Positions 51,139 through 61,846 of a stretch of DNA of 64,000 nucleotides are shown one piece after another; positions within the stretch are counted from its first letter, which is position 1, and each line of letters begins with the position of its first letter. The notes below the pieces were generated by a model, which was given only the letters and a program-made list of their open reading frames with translations, did no database searches and had not been told where the DNA came from. The position numbers and the translations under genes were made by a program. Source of the stretch: Clytia hemisphaerica (lineage: Eukaryota; Cnidaria; Hydrozoa; Leptothecata; Clytiidae); contig CACVBU010000743.1 in assembly GCA_902728285.1 (NCBI GenBank), positions 839,068-903,067 of the forward strand, read 5' to 3'.

Positions 51139-51582
51139 TTAAAACTTGACTACTAATGTACGGCTTCTATACTCGTCTTTTGTGTTCAGTTGAGGCTTTA
51201 ATTGATTAATAAAAAGTGCCTCTAGTGTCATTAAATGGCTTGCCGAACGAGAACTACCTTTCAAAATGGCTACGTCATCCATTGTTAATGAGTGCTGGCA
51301 TGACGTCATGTGAATGGTAACGGGTGCGTTTTTCCTACCGTGCTCCTTAATTCGGGTGATAAGATGTCGCCGTGTTTGGCCGACATAGCACGAATTACAT
51401 CGTGGACAGGTAATTTTATAAACTACACCACTTTTTAAGGATTTTTCCACGGAGGACTTCAATGATGGTAGCACTGTTTTTAACTTTTTCAAAGTAAATA
51501 TGACACGACAAGGGGCTTTCAACTTTCCAAGGTTATATTTCAATTCCTCAGATAATTTTCCCCTGTATTCAACAAAAAACAT
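51139..51582 (-). CDS. Penelope-type GIY-YIG endonuclease domain protein (147 aa), detached from its reverse transcriptase
   Basis: GIY-YIG nucleases nick DNA; in Penelope-like retroelements the domain sits C-terminal to the reverse transcriptase and makes the target nick. Here VVY (53-55) and YVG (66-68) form the GIY-YIG signature. R71/R72 and the later E121 (TLEALFIN) fit the catalytic Arg and Glu. C59, C62, C65 and H81 match the Cys/His cluster placed inside this domain in animal Penelope elements. The N-terminal ~50 residues (EYRGKLSEELKYNLGKLK) match the linker after the Penelope RT. An in-frame stop lies five codons upstream of the start, and no RT is found in the surrounding kilobase, so it is either a truncated retroelement or a captured domain. 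The frame itself is intact. It is carried inside 50701-53061. Confidence 0.85.
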   Translation of the reverse strand: MFFVEYRGKLSEELKYNLGKLKAPCRVIFTLKKLKTVLPSLKSSVEKSLKSGVVYKITCPRCNSCYVGQTRRHLITRIKEHGRKNAPVTIHMTSCQHSLTMDDVAILKGSSRSASHLMTLEALFINQLKPQLNTKDEYRSRTLVVKF

Positions 51583-51937
51583 TTTCGGCTCATCTTACCA
51601 ACATGATTGACTCTTTGAATTTGACAAAATATCATCACCCACTCCCTAATTTAGTACCAATACCAATCTGACAAATTTGAGTTTAAAGCTGTTTAAAGGG
51701 GACCCACCCCCTCCCACACAAACAGGGTACTAAGAGAAACTTCAAAAAAACTCATTTTTGAAATACTCTTTCTTCAACACAACACAAAAAATGTCATATG
51801 CTAAAATAGAAAATGACTTGAAACTGACAATATATTAAAAACAAACCCAATGAAGCTAGCAAAATCAATCTGAATCAATATTATCTGAATATAATAATTG
51901 ATGTGCAAAAACTAGGAGAAGCTATTATTAGTACATC

Positions 51938-52577
51938 CAACGGATTAGAATAGGTGGATTAACTTCTCTCGTTGCTCCCAAGAGAGATCCATTGTCTTCT
52001 CATTGTTACAAGAAAAATCTGTAAATGACTCTGCGCACTCCTCGTTTAGTTTTTTCATTGTTTTTATAAGAACAATTTTCCAATTTATACAGTTTCGAAA
52101 ACGAATTTGTCCTATGATTCGATCAATTTTGATGATTTTGCAAATATTTTAAATCCTGCACTTAAGTTTTAGCATCAACAAACGCTAGACCAGTTTTAAT
52201 GTAAATTTTTAATCTTTTGTCAATGGCAATCTTCAGATAAGTGAAAATTAACGTATGGTCTATAACTAAGAAACTATCGATGGGTCACGAATGGGTTGCA
52301 TACTGGTGAAAGAAGACTGTATTTAGAATTAGGAAAATAAATTTCAAATTATTTGGCTAATTTTTGCATTGGATAGAAAGGGCTAAAAAAGTGCATTTTC
52401 TTATTTAAAATGTACCACGTGATACGTAATGACCAATGAAAATGTTGAAAGTAATGATTTTTTACAACTTTTTTACAACTTATCAAGTTTTAATTGCTAG
52501 CAAACTCGTAAAAAAGTTTGATAACCTAACGAGGAGTGTTTTCTATGAGTTCTTAATCCACCTATTCTAATCCGTTG
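51938..52577. mobile_element. 640-bp nested element with CAACGGATTAGAATAGGTGG ends and 7-bp TSD
   Basis: The outer ~25 bp at each end are perfect inverted repeats. Flanked by GTACATC (51931-51937 and 52578-52584). No ORF. Confidence 0.85.
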
Positions 52578-53388
52578 GTACATCATTTTAGAACAGAATA
52601 GATTCACTCATTACCAAATGCTATCACAGAAAAAATGTTTTTGCCTCAGGCTTGATCAAAAATAAAACTTAAAAATATCGAAAAAGTCCAAAATAAATAA
52701 ACTTCAAAGTCATTTATACTTATTACTCATTTACAGTCATTATACTCAAAAGCTAAAACAAATCCAATTGAAACCTGTTTAGACTGATATGTACCCCGGG
52801 GTATTTTCCAGCTATAAGGGCAAAAATTAGGAAAGTTTTGCTGTCATTTTGATATGGATACCAACTTTCTGAATCATATTATTTAAAAAAAGGGATACCC
52901 ACCCCCTATTTTGGTATCAATACCAACTGAGGATAACTCTTTTTTTCTAAAAAAAGGGGACCCACCCCCATCAATACCAACTTGACTTTTCAGACTTTTA
53001 AAGGAAAAAAAGACACCACCACCCGGCTATGGGTCTGGTATCTGGATGTTGACCCCCCCTGATTGAGTTCGATCGATTGACGGGGATGGTATAAACCAGG
53101 GATCGATGTCAATCGAAAATTTTGATTGGCTAACCAATCAAATATAATCAAAACCAATCCAAGTGATTATGACCGAATCAATCGAAGCCAATCGAGTACA
53201 ATCGAACCAAATCAATCTTGTCTGACCTCCATCATCCATTTTTGGAGTGTATTCTTGAAGGAAAATCATGACCTTGTAAAAATGCCCAACATTGGATTTG
53301 ACAAATGCATCAGTATTCCGACAACGAGTAAAAAAAAACATATAAAACGAAATATGAATCGCCGGAGAGGAGGCACTTCTTTTATAAG

Positions 53389-54459
53389 CCAGACACCCAC
53401 GCTTCATAGGATCGATCATCAGAACGGCTTGATGACAGATCGATATATGATCGATGGATTACTTAACAATCCGGATAGGAGATCGATCAAGGATCGATAC
53501 TCAAGATTTTTTTAAGCCTATGAATAGTTATCGATTATTTATCGATCTATCATCGATCTTATCTTATCTACCCTACAGTGTAGACCTAAAGCTCTAAAAC
53601 AGCATCCAATAACATGAAAACCAGAATATGATTCTTCAATGGGAACCAAAACTATAAAGTGCACTTACTAACATCAATTTGACAGATCTAAAAAAATTAA
53701 TAACCACACTGTCATCATTGACAATAAAACAAACGATTTTCTGTCAAGAGCCTTGTAAACATTCCAACAACTTCCATCGAAATGATCTATCACAGCTCAG
53801 TCTACCATTTTTAGCGCGGTCCGAGGATTGAGCCGAGAACGCTCCGCGAACTCCGCGAACTCCTGCACGGGTGAAAAACTTCAATCTGTCAATCATTTTC
53901 TCAAGCAAAGAGTACGCGAAGCGATTCTAGCTTTACGATAGTGCCGCAGGTCATCAATGGATAGTATTCAATTATCATTATCCCTTTATTTTCCTTCCTA
54001 GAACTTTTGCAAAAAAAAGGAAAAATAGAAAAGTTGTATTTTTTACTGCTCTATTCACATAATGAATCTTCTATGTGGCGTTTTTTTGCAAACTTCAAAA
54101 AACTGATTTTTGCCCCGCGTTTGCTGGATTTTGGCTTAAGTGCTTGAGTGCAGCATAGGGTACAAAGTCCAAACATGGGTTTCCCGTAATTTTTGTGTGA
54201 AGAGTTAGGTCTATACTGCCCTATCGACTCATACTCGATTTACAATCGATAACAAATCGATTAACGATCAATGACAAATCAGTATACTTGATTGAAATAC
54301 TAGCTTGATAATGGATCAACGAAGGATCGATACTCAAGACTTTTAATGGCTGAATCTTCCATCAATCTCCTATCTGGATCGTTAAGTAATCCATCGATCA
54401 TATATCGATCAGTCATCGAGCCGTTTCGATGATCAATCCTATCAAGTGTGGGCGTCTGG
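53389..54459. mobile_element. 1.07-kb foldback element with ATCGAT-rich arms
   Basis: Left CCAGACACCCACGCTTCATA and right TATCAAGTGTGGGCGTCTGG. Arms of ~210-260 bp pair through GATCGATATATGATCGATGG and TAGACCTAA / TTAGGTCTA. Flanked by TATAAG (53383-53388 and 54460-54465). Confidence 0.8.
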
Positions 54460-54465
54460 TATAAG

Positions 54466-55102
54466 CAACCATGTGCTTAAAAAATCCAAAGTTCCGACTT
54501 TGAGGTTGGGCCCCTAAACCCGACTTTTCTTAAATTTTGGGAAGCTTATTAGGATTAGGCTGTCAAGAGTCAAGAAATTAGATTTAGCTGTTTTTATGAC
54601 CCGTCTTTTTTTTTGAATTTGGTGGGCTGGAACTAAAGTTTGTGATTTACAACCCTTATAGTTGTAGCATAATTCTGAACATGCAAAAAGGGACCCTTAA
54701 AGGTGGTGCATTCTTTTTGCTATAAATTATCTTTACGCAAATTTGATTGGTCCTTTATTTCTAATTACAGTATGTCAAAATGCCGCTTAAATGAACTTTT
54801 ATCAATATTCTCTCAGTGACAACATTTGACAACATTTGACACTCAAAAATCTTTTGTTTTCAGACAAAAGTGACGTCGGAAAAAAAGACTTCTAAATTGT
54901 AAATTTATTTTATTGATTCAGACTATTATTATACCGTCAGACTAAAAAGTGTCGGACTAGTGACATGCACTCTTTGAGAAATAGGAATGACAGAAATAAA
55001 TGATGATAATTATACCTTACTGGACACCTAAATTACTAGAATAAAGGTTTTAGGAGTGTGATTGACCACACACCTCGAATTTTCAAATGACGCCGCCTGG
55101 TA
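54466..55102. other. Intergenic, nothing recognised
   Basis: No supported feature. Confidence 0.4.
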
Positions 55103-55320
55103 CCGTGAGATTAGGTAACTTACATCAGTGGAGGCTAACATGCATAGCCCTCAAATGAAAGACCTGGCTGGTCATTAAAATACAAAATTAAATCAAAACA
55201 AAAATGGTAGAGTAGAGCTGCAAGCGGAGCTGCGTAGTTGTATTTTAATGACCAGCCAGGTCTTTCATTTGAGGGCTATGCATGTTAGCCTCCACTGATG
55301 CAAGTTACCCAATTTCACGG
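55103..55320. mobile_element. 218-bp hairpin with nearly identical 83-bp arms
   Basis: Arms 55103-55185 and 55238-55320 pair almost perfectly, including GGAGGCTAACATGCATAGCC and GACCTGGCTGGTCATTAAAA. The loop is 52 bp. No target duplication is evident. Confidence 0.85.
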
Positions 55321-56482
55321 CAGTGGTCAAATTTAGGTTTTGGATCCACTTTCAGACCCCTCGAAAATCTGATTTTGAGCAGTCCTTACTGCTTTTAGAC
55401 CAGTTAGTATGGCTGTGTTTGTTAGTGATGAATTCATAAAATAAACTGTTTTAGAAGAAGGATTTTGAACAGTTGATCAAAGACAGGTTATTTTGAGCCA
55501 CATCTTGACCCATTTGCAAATCAAAATCTAAAGATGATACCTTCTTTCGTCACAGCCCCTCGGGATTGTTGTTCACTGGGTACTGGGTCTGATTGTCCAT
55601 TCTGTACAAGATCCTCCAGGATCCTCCAGAAAAGATGACTGAAAGTAAAACACCCCAGAAACCAATTATTTTTCCACTCATCCATGTCTTCAAACTCTCG
55701 CTTAAAAAGTACTTCCAGTACAATTTGTTAAACCTCTTCTAGCCTTCTGTTAGCAAAGATAAATTTGAAATTACCACTACAAAGAACAAAATTTAAAAAA
55801 AAGCTGCTTATTGCATGCATTTTGGTAGAATATTTGTGTGGTTTACTGTTGTATTAGCTGAAATATATTTTCTTTTGTTTTGGTCATAATCTGTTTCAGA
55901 AAACTAGAACAACTGCTCATTGAATTGCTGGACATTTTTCTATTTGGCCTAGAAAGTGTCAGGCTTCCAAAAATGCCCCATCATAATGTAATGTTTGTTG
56001 AAGTAATGATCATCTTTTCATCTTTGAAACAATATGTCTTTTAATGTGATATAGAAAATTCCCAAAAGTCATTTAATTGCTTTCTTGAGATTTCTAAACC
56101 AATCAATTTGATATATAAGGTCTGCTGGTGTAGAGACATAACGACTACACAGACATAACCTGTAGAGGCATAACCTATTGCTGAAGCCATCATCATCATA
56201 AAGATAAAAGAAATCAAATTCAGATTAAACAAGGTTCTATTGGCAGTTTTCTAGGCTACAGGACCATCATTGTGAGAATTCCAACTTGTCAAAAATTGTA
56301 TGAAATCAGGGAAACTTTAGATAATAATAACCCTGGGTCTTACATTTGCTTTGCATTCAGCTCAAAGTGACCCATGTCCCATTAAATGTTTTTTCTTTTG
56401 CTTCTTATTTTAGTTTGATTTGCCAACATGTACCCGTGTTATGATTTTTGATTCACTGTGATTCATGTGTTCTTTTATTTTT
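55321..56482. other. Upstream region of the first RRM gene, probably intron or promoter
   Basis: No coding signal. A good acceptor (TTTTATTTTTAG) at 56471-56483 suggests the RRM gene has a 5' UTR exon upstream. Confidence 0.4.
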
Positions 56483-56514
56483 AGTGTAGATCTATCTCAA
56501 TAGAAATTCTAAAG

Positions 56515-57444
56515 ATGTCTGACGGAGTCAAAGTCTTTGTTGGAAACTTGCCTGATCGATGTCCAGAGAGCTCTCTCCAAGATCTTTTCTCTCCATATGG
56601 AAAAATTAAGGGCATTATCATGGTTAAAACTTATGCTTTTGTCCATTTTGAGTCAGAACGTGATGCAAAAAAAGCTGTTGATGATCTGCACAAAACCAAA
56701 CTACTGGGAAAAGAACTCACTGTTGAAATTGCCAAAAGTAAACAACCTCCCAAACGAGGTCATGGTGGTGCAGAAAAGCGACCAAAGAACTCTGGATTAA
56801 GTTTAGGGTCAATTGGTGGCCCTCAAATGGGTGGCCCTCCTATGGGTGGAATGGGTCCAGGTGGTATTTTAGGGATTGGCCCTGGTGGGCCTGGGGCAGG
56901 CTTACCAAATGCTGCTCTAGGGCTTCTCAATGCAGTTAATGCAGTCAAAAACATTGCAGGAGCAGTCGGTCAAAATAATGATCAAAACTCCATCTTACCA
57001 ATGCCAAATTCCAATCGTGACACTTCTCGTGATCGCGCTCCACCACCATCAGATGGTTATGTTATCTATGAGAGATTCTATGTTGATCGTGCACACCCTC
57101 TCTTAAAAGGTCTTCCTGTCCCTGAACTTCCACGTGTTCAGGATGTCATTGCAAGTCGTGATTCCTTTCAAAAAGATCCATATGCTCAAGATGTCTCCAT
57201 TCGCGATGACCCATATGCTAGCAGTGCTAGTAATCGCAATGATGATTACGGAGCTGGCTACCAACAAACTCGCCGTGATGACACGTCCAATGTCAGGGAT
57301 GATTATTTTGCTCCACGTCGTGATGATTCTTTCCAAGCTAAAAGAGAAAATGTTGATACCTCTTACAGAGAGAGAAGTCCAATGTATAATAGAAGAGACT
57401 ACGATAGAGACTCACGAAACAGGTTGTATGATGATCGTTATTAA
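56515..57444 (+). CDS. RRM RNA-binding protein with Gly-rich and Arg/Asp/Tyr-rich regions (309 aa)
   Basis: Likely a nuclear RNA-binding protein. One RRM spans residues 5-77, with RNP2 VFVGNLP (7-13) and RNP1 MVKTYAFVHF (36-45), closest in style to RBM4/Lark. A GGPQMGGPPMGG-type Gly/Pro/Met stretch (97-130) and an Ala/Asn helix (133-150) follow. The motif GYVIYERFYV..HPLLKGL lies at 181-200 and a low-complexity RDD/DDPY tail at 212-309. The start ATG follows a likely UTR acceptor 30 bp upstream and gives a complete RRM. The coding part is one exon. The neighbour at 58469 shares the RRM and the 181-200 motif at the same residue positions, so the pair is a tandem duplication. No gene symbol is certain. 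Confidence 0.85.
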   Translation: MSDGVKVFVGNLPDRCPESSLQDLFSPYGKIKGIIMVKTYAFVHFESERDAKKAVDDLHKTKLLGKELTVEIAKSKQPPKRGHGGAEKRPKNSGLSLGSIGGPQMGGPPMGGMGPGGILGIGPGGPGAGLPNAALGLLNAVNAVKNIAGAVGQNNDQNSILPMPNSNRDTSRDRAPPPSDGYVIYERFYVDRAHPLLKGLPVPELPRVQDVIASRDSFQKDPYAQDVSIRDDPYASSASNRNDDYGAGYQQTRRDDTSNVRDDYFAPRRDDSFQAKRENVDTSYRERSPMYNRRDYDRDSRNRLYDDRY

Positions 57445-58438
57445 AGATGATCTCTGTCTGCTTATACTACTTGCTTCCCTGGGGCACAAACATTGTCAAA
57501 GATGATTTCAATGAATTCCATTTACTAGCCATTCAACTTTTGACCTGATGTTTTTTATCAATTACTTTTTAGATCACGAATTAATATCTCATCTTGTTTC
57601 TATATTCTCATTGATCAAAGAAATATTTTGTCCACAAACCATTTTTCAAACCTCTTTGGCCATTTAACATAGTAACAGCAATGTGTGTGACTTTTTAAAT
57701 CTGTGTCTCATCAGTTATATGAGATAAACCAACTTGTTGTTTTTATCATTTACTCCACTTTGTATATTTTACCATGTAGATTTTCTTTACTTGAGAAAGT
57801 TTTTATTTGTTAAATTTCTTGGTAGCTACTCAGCTTACAGCAGCTTATCATAACTTCATTATCCCAACGGTGTTTGTATCTCATCAGTACAGAACTCCAT
57901 TCAAAGGGCCTGAAATAACAATAGGACTCACTCGAGAAAGATCAGAAAAATCAAGTACAGAAACTCGTACTGCATCAGAACTAAATCCAAATTTTCTTTT
58001 ATTGTCTTCTTTTCCACTTCGTTATTCCTGCTCGCCAGTGCTCACTATTTTGTATATAAGCTGTTTTCTTAAATCTGTTTTCATTAGAATGATTTTCTCA
58101 CTGGTTTGCCGCCATTACGTTATATTCCACTTTTTCTCTGTTACACTTTCTTGTGCTTCAATCTATGATTATTGCCTAAAATCTTTGACTAAACTCTTCC
58201 AATATCAATTTCTCATTCAATAGTTGGCCATCAATCAGAAACATCATTATCTCTCTTACCAATAAACCAAGAATTGTTATTTCAGGCCCAGAATCACTTT
58301 GTATTTTTTCTAACAATTTTGAACTGTCTCCAACTATTTCCAATTGTCAATAGTTTTTTCATCTTCATTTTAATTATTTCTGTGAGTAGAAGTCAAAAAA
58401 TCTAACCTAACCTTTTTTCATTTTTCTTATCTTTACAG
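57445..58438. other. 3' UTR of the first RRM gene and spacer
   Basis: AT-rich. The ORF at 57807-58223 follows a possible acceptor (TTTCTTGGTAG), but its sequence is of mixed, unconvincing composition. A polypyrimidine tract and acceptor (CTTATCTTTACAG) at 58438 precede the next gene. Confidence 0.4.
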
Positions 58439-58468
58439 TTGATAAAAAAAGTAACAAAATAAAGAAAC

Positions 58469-59156
58469 ATGAATAAACTACATATCGGAAATCTTCCTGA
58501 TAACCTGGAAAAAGATACTTTACGTGACTTATTTAAATCCTATGGAGGGGGCCCTACCGATGTGAACATTATTCAGAATTATGGTTTTGTTACTTTGCCA
58601 ACTAGCCAAGCATGTCAAGATGCAATAAAAGGTGTGGATAAGACAAAATTATTTGGAAAGACTTTATCAGTTCAAATGTCAAAAGCCAAGAAAACTGGCG
58701 GTGGTGGCAGGGAGAACAACAATAAAAGAGATAGCGGAAATAATAGAAGAGATAGTGGTCCCAATAATAGACGAAGTGGACCTTATAATCGAAATGATGA
58801 CAGGAGAAACCAAGGACCTATGATTGATCCACAGCTACAACAGCTTGGAGGTATTCTAGGGGCAGCTCCCCTCATTTTAAATGAAATAACAAAAGCAGGT
58901 CAACAGTTGCAACAACAAGATAATAAACCAGATCCAGACATCCGTGTAAGAAGGGAAGTAGTACACGTAAGAAATGTACCAGGTGCAGATAAATATGGCT
59001 TTGATTCTGGTTATGTTATACATGAACGGTATTATGTGTTGCCTTCTCATCCTTTATTGAACGGGCTTAATGTATCTCAACTTCCCACACTTGGTCAAAC
59101 CAACTGTGCTAGAACCAGATGATTTTTTGATGGAAGATATCGATAATGGAAGGTGA
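58469..59156 (+). CDS. Second RRM protein, paralogue of the first, with an apparent 1-nt frameshift near the C-terminus
   Basis: The open frame runs 58469-59122 (217 aa). RRM 2-73 has RNP2 LHIGNLP (4-10) and RNP1 IIQNYGFVTL. An Asn/Arg-rich linker RENNNKRDSGNNRRDSG (81-97) follows, then a hydrophobic/Gln helix (121-150) and GYVIHERYYV..HPLLNGL at 181-200, exactly where the first RRM protein has it. In this frame the protein ends GQTNCARTR. One base earlier or later the reading continues after LPTL as VKPTVLEPDDFLMEDIDNGR, then TGA at 59154-59156, an acidic tail of coding character. A surplus G in TTGGTC (59091-59096) would explain this: assembly error, allele, or recent mutation. A UTR acceptor lies at 58438, and AATAAA occurs at ~59362. 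Confidence 0.8.
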
Positions 59157-59491
59157 TAAATTCACTTTGTTAATATTGCAAAAGGGTCTTCTTTCGAAGA
59201 GTTTAAAGTAGTAGACCTTTTTAGGGACATTTCAACTGATGCAAGCAAAAAGAGATTTGAAAAGATTTGTTGTTATACTCATAACTATAAAGCATGATAA
59301 TTGTGTAAATTTTAAAAACTTTTAAAGATGTAAAATTTGGACTTACAGTAGCCATTCATTTGTAATAAATTTTTAAATCGACTCTAGATTTACAGTTCTT
59401 TGTCTGTAGAACTATTCCACAAGTAAAATTTTATTTGATGTTACTGTATGAACTTTTATTAAACCCATATGCTATTCCTGACAAATCTTAA

Positions 59492-60249
59492 CCCTATTAT
59501 TATCAGGCTTTTTCGGATTTTGTATTCTCAAGGGGGGGTGTTTTCCACCAGCCTTGCATATTTTTTGATCTAGAAAAGATATGGACTTGAAATTTGGCAG
59601 AAATGTTCTCTACTATAAAAGGAGTTCATGGAAAAAATTTTGAGTTGATGACGTCATCATAAAGGTGATGACGTCATCACAAACTTTCACATTTATCGCT
59701 GACCAATGAAAAAGTACTATTCAATAAAATAGCAATTAAAGTTGAACGAATGGAGATTTTTTAATTCTGTTTTGAATTTCTAAAAGCCAAAATAAATACC
59801 TTTAACATATTTGCCGGTTTTTAACAAACTGATAAAATCAACGTTTAAAATCCATGCAGAAAATGAGTAAATTTTTTCAAAAAACAATGACGTCATTTTT
59901 GATGACGTCAGCAGTTTTTGAAAAAATTTTAAATATTTTTTAAAATTTATTATTGATACCTAAAACCTGTCAAAATTTGAAGTCAGTTGGATGCCTACAT
60001 CAAAAGTTATATGCTAAATTTAAGATTTTGGGATTATACAGGGTTTTAGCTGGATTTTATGATATGCCTGCACAAAAAAGTCATAAAACTTGATCTGGTC
60101 GGTGTATAATTGTAAAATTTGGTACACATGCTGCTAATAGGATTATATTAAAAGTCAAAAACTTTCAGAGTGTTAAAAAAAATTTTCAATGAGCTATTAG
60201 CAAAAGAGTGCCAGCCTGGTGGAAAACACCCCCCCTGATAAAAATAGGG
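59492..60249. mobile_element. 758-bp element with CCCTATTATTATCAGG ends and four TGACGTCA sites
   Basis: The left end CCCTATTATTATCAGG and right end CCTGATAAAAATAGGG are inverted; the flanks TTAA (left) and TTGA (right) suggest a piggyBac-type target. GGGGGGGTGTTTTCCACCAG and its inverse follow, the left copy displaced by a 24-bp insertion. Perfect TGACGTCA palindromes lie at 59649, 59669, 59888 and 59903. Confidence 0.7.
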
Positions 60250-60564
60250 TTGAATAGCGAATAAGCCAATATTTGAATATAGATGTATAGACTCGACTAG
60301 TTCAGATTCACCTTTTGAAAACGGTTCTTAGGAAGTTGACTGGGTAATTTCTAAGATTTAGGAATTCTGTTAAAGACCATCCTATAAATTACTAGCCTCT
60401 GAATTATTTGTTCTTTACTTTGAATTCCTATTAAATGTCATCAGAAAATAGTAAACAGAAAAAATTGACAACAATATGACCTGCAAGAAAACTTGATTAT
60501 GGAGTGTTGAACTGTGTGCTAAAATGGCGGCAGATTTCAGGAAATTGATTCACTACATCATACT

Positions 60565-60993
60565 ATGGAGGAAGCAAATGAAGTGGCAAGGCATTATTTT
60601 GATCAATTTGATAAAGAATGGATGGATAATATTGATATGAAGGATATGAAAGGAAAACCTTATGAAGGGTTTGCATGTATTGATGTTAGAGCCAGATCAC
60701 TAATGGGTCATGCAGAGGAACAAATTTTTGCAACAGCTTATCTCTAAATGAAAGATTTGAAAGACATACTTAGAATGAAAACAGGAATGACCAAATTCCC
60801 TCGTAAAAAATATGGTTTGATTCAAATGATTGATGGTTTGTTGGAAAAAGAAAAATCTGAAAATAAAAAATTGAAGGAAAAAGACTCTAACAAAGACACA
60901 ACTGATCTTCCTATGCAAGATGAGCTGAAGCGTTCAATGTCTGAACGCGACAAAGAAAATGAGGAAGTTTCAAGTAAAAAACTTAAGATTTGA
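60565..60993 (+). pseudogene. Coding-like ORF pair split by one in-frame TAA
   Basis: 60565-60747 (60 aa, MEEANEVARHYFDQFDKEWM...) and 60748-60993 (81 aa) are in the same frame, separated only by TAA at 60745-60747. The whole reads as one hydrophilic, charged ~141-residue protein with a Lys/Glu-rich coiled-coil-like second half and a C-terminal SSKKLKI that could be a nuclear signal. The frame continues upstream to an acceptor-like TTTCAG|G at 60540, suggesting an earlier exon. No family recognised. Either a recently disabled gene or retrocopy, a sequence error, or readthrough; GT-AG splicing does not remove the stop in any obvious way. Confidence 0.5.
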
Positions 60994-61846
60994 AGTCAAT
61001 TACTTAATCTCCCCTCCCCTGTCTTATGAACCTACCTTAATTCATCCATCCATCAAAATCCCTTTCTCAGATCCTCTTTCAGGTATTCCTCCACTCTTAT
61101 CTTTAAGATTTAGGATATCGTAAAACCTTTTAATGTACATTTACACTTTATTGATTGAGGGACATTTGTGATAATTTTAGTCTGGAAGTCTGGAAAAGTA
61201 GATGTACAAGACCATCGAGTTTTAAATCTCTGAGGGCTAGAATGGAATCTTGCTAACTAGAAAAAGCCTTAAGATTCGTGCTGCAATTTGAATAACAGAT
61301 TGAATCTAGTGTTGTCTTTCTTTTCACTCAGCACATTTCTTGAATTCTTGCGATAGATTTTAGTTTCCATCTGGCATGTTTAAAATACTCCTGTGTTTTC
61401 GGTGGGGAATAAGTGCCTCCATTGCCATCCAAGAGTTTTTTCTCTAGCCCATTTAAAGTCATTGGCACTGCTTAAGACGTACCTTAGATTTATATTAGAA
61501 GCTTTTTACGTAAATAATTTTTAACAGATTTATATCTATTTAACACAGATTTTATGTAGAGATTTTTTTTTTTTATATATTTTCATTTTATATTTTCATT
61601 TTCATAAACGGTTTATAACCAATCACCTTTCTGTCAGAATTCAATTAATTATATAAGTCCATTTTGGCATTCACAATGCTTACACTTCTTTGGAATACTT
61701 GAATATTGTTTTCAAGCCTAAAAATTAGATTGAAACCCCAATTTTGTTCATAAGGGTGTTATGTTTTTCCCAATGAAAGGTAATGTAATAGATTTTAATG
61801 TTTAGTTTACCCTTTAGCACATATACCTACCCTTTTTTTCCTAAAG
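60994..61846. other. Intergenic or intron, nothing recognised
   Basis: AT-rich; no feature supported. Confidence 0.35.

Larger units (their letters stand above)
50701..53061. mobile_element. 2.36-kb CAGGGG-ended element carrying a GIY-YIG ORF
   Basis: Ends CAGGGGGGGGTCAACAT / ATGTTGACCCCCCCTG. Flanked by ATTGAGT (50694-50700 and 53062-53068); shifting the boundary one base on the right gives an 8-bp GATTGAGT, as for hAT. Subterminal arms share GGTAT(C)GATACCAAC and GGGGACCCACCCCC words. It contains the intact GIY-YIG ORF and a nested element (51938-52577), but no recognisable transposase or reverse transcriptase. Confidence 0.8.

Noticed and set aside
57807-58223. 138-aa ORF between the two RRM genes
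   Set aside because: Composition drifts to hydrophobic runs; no homology recognised; likely 3' UTR or spacer.
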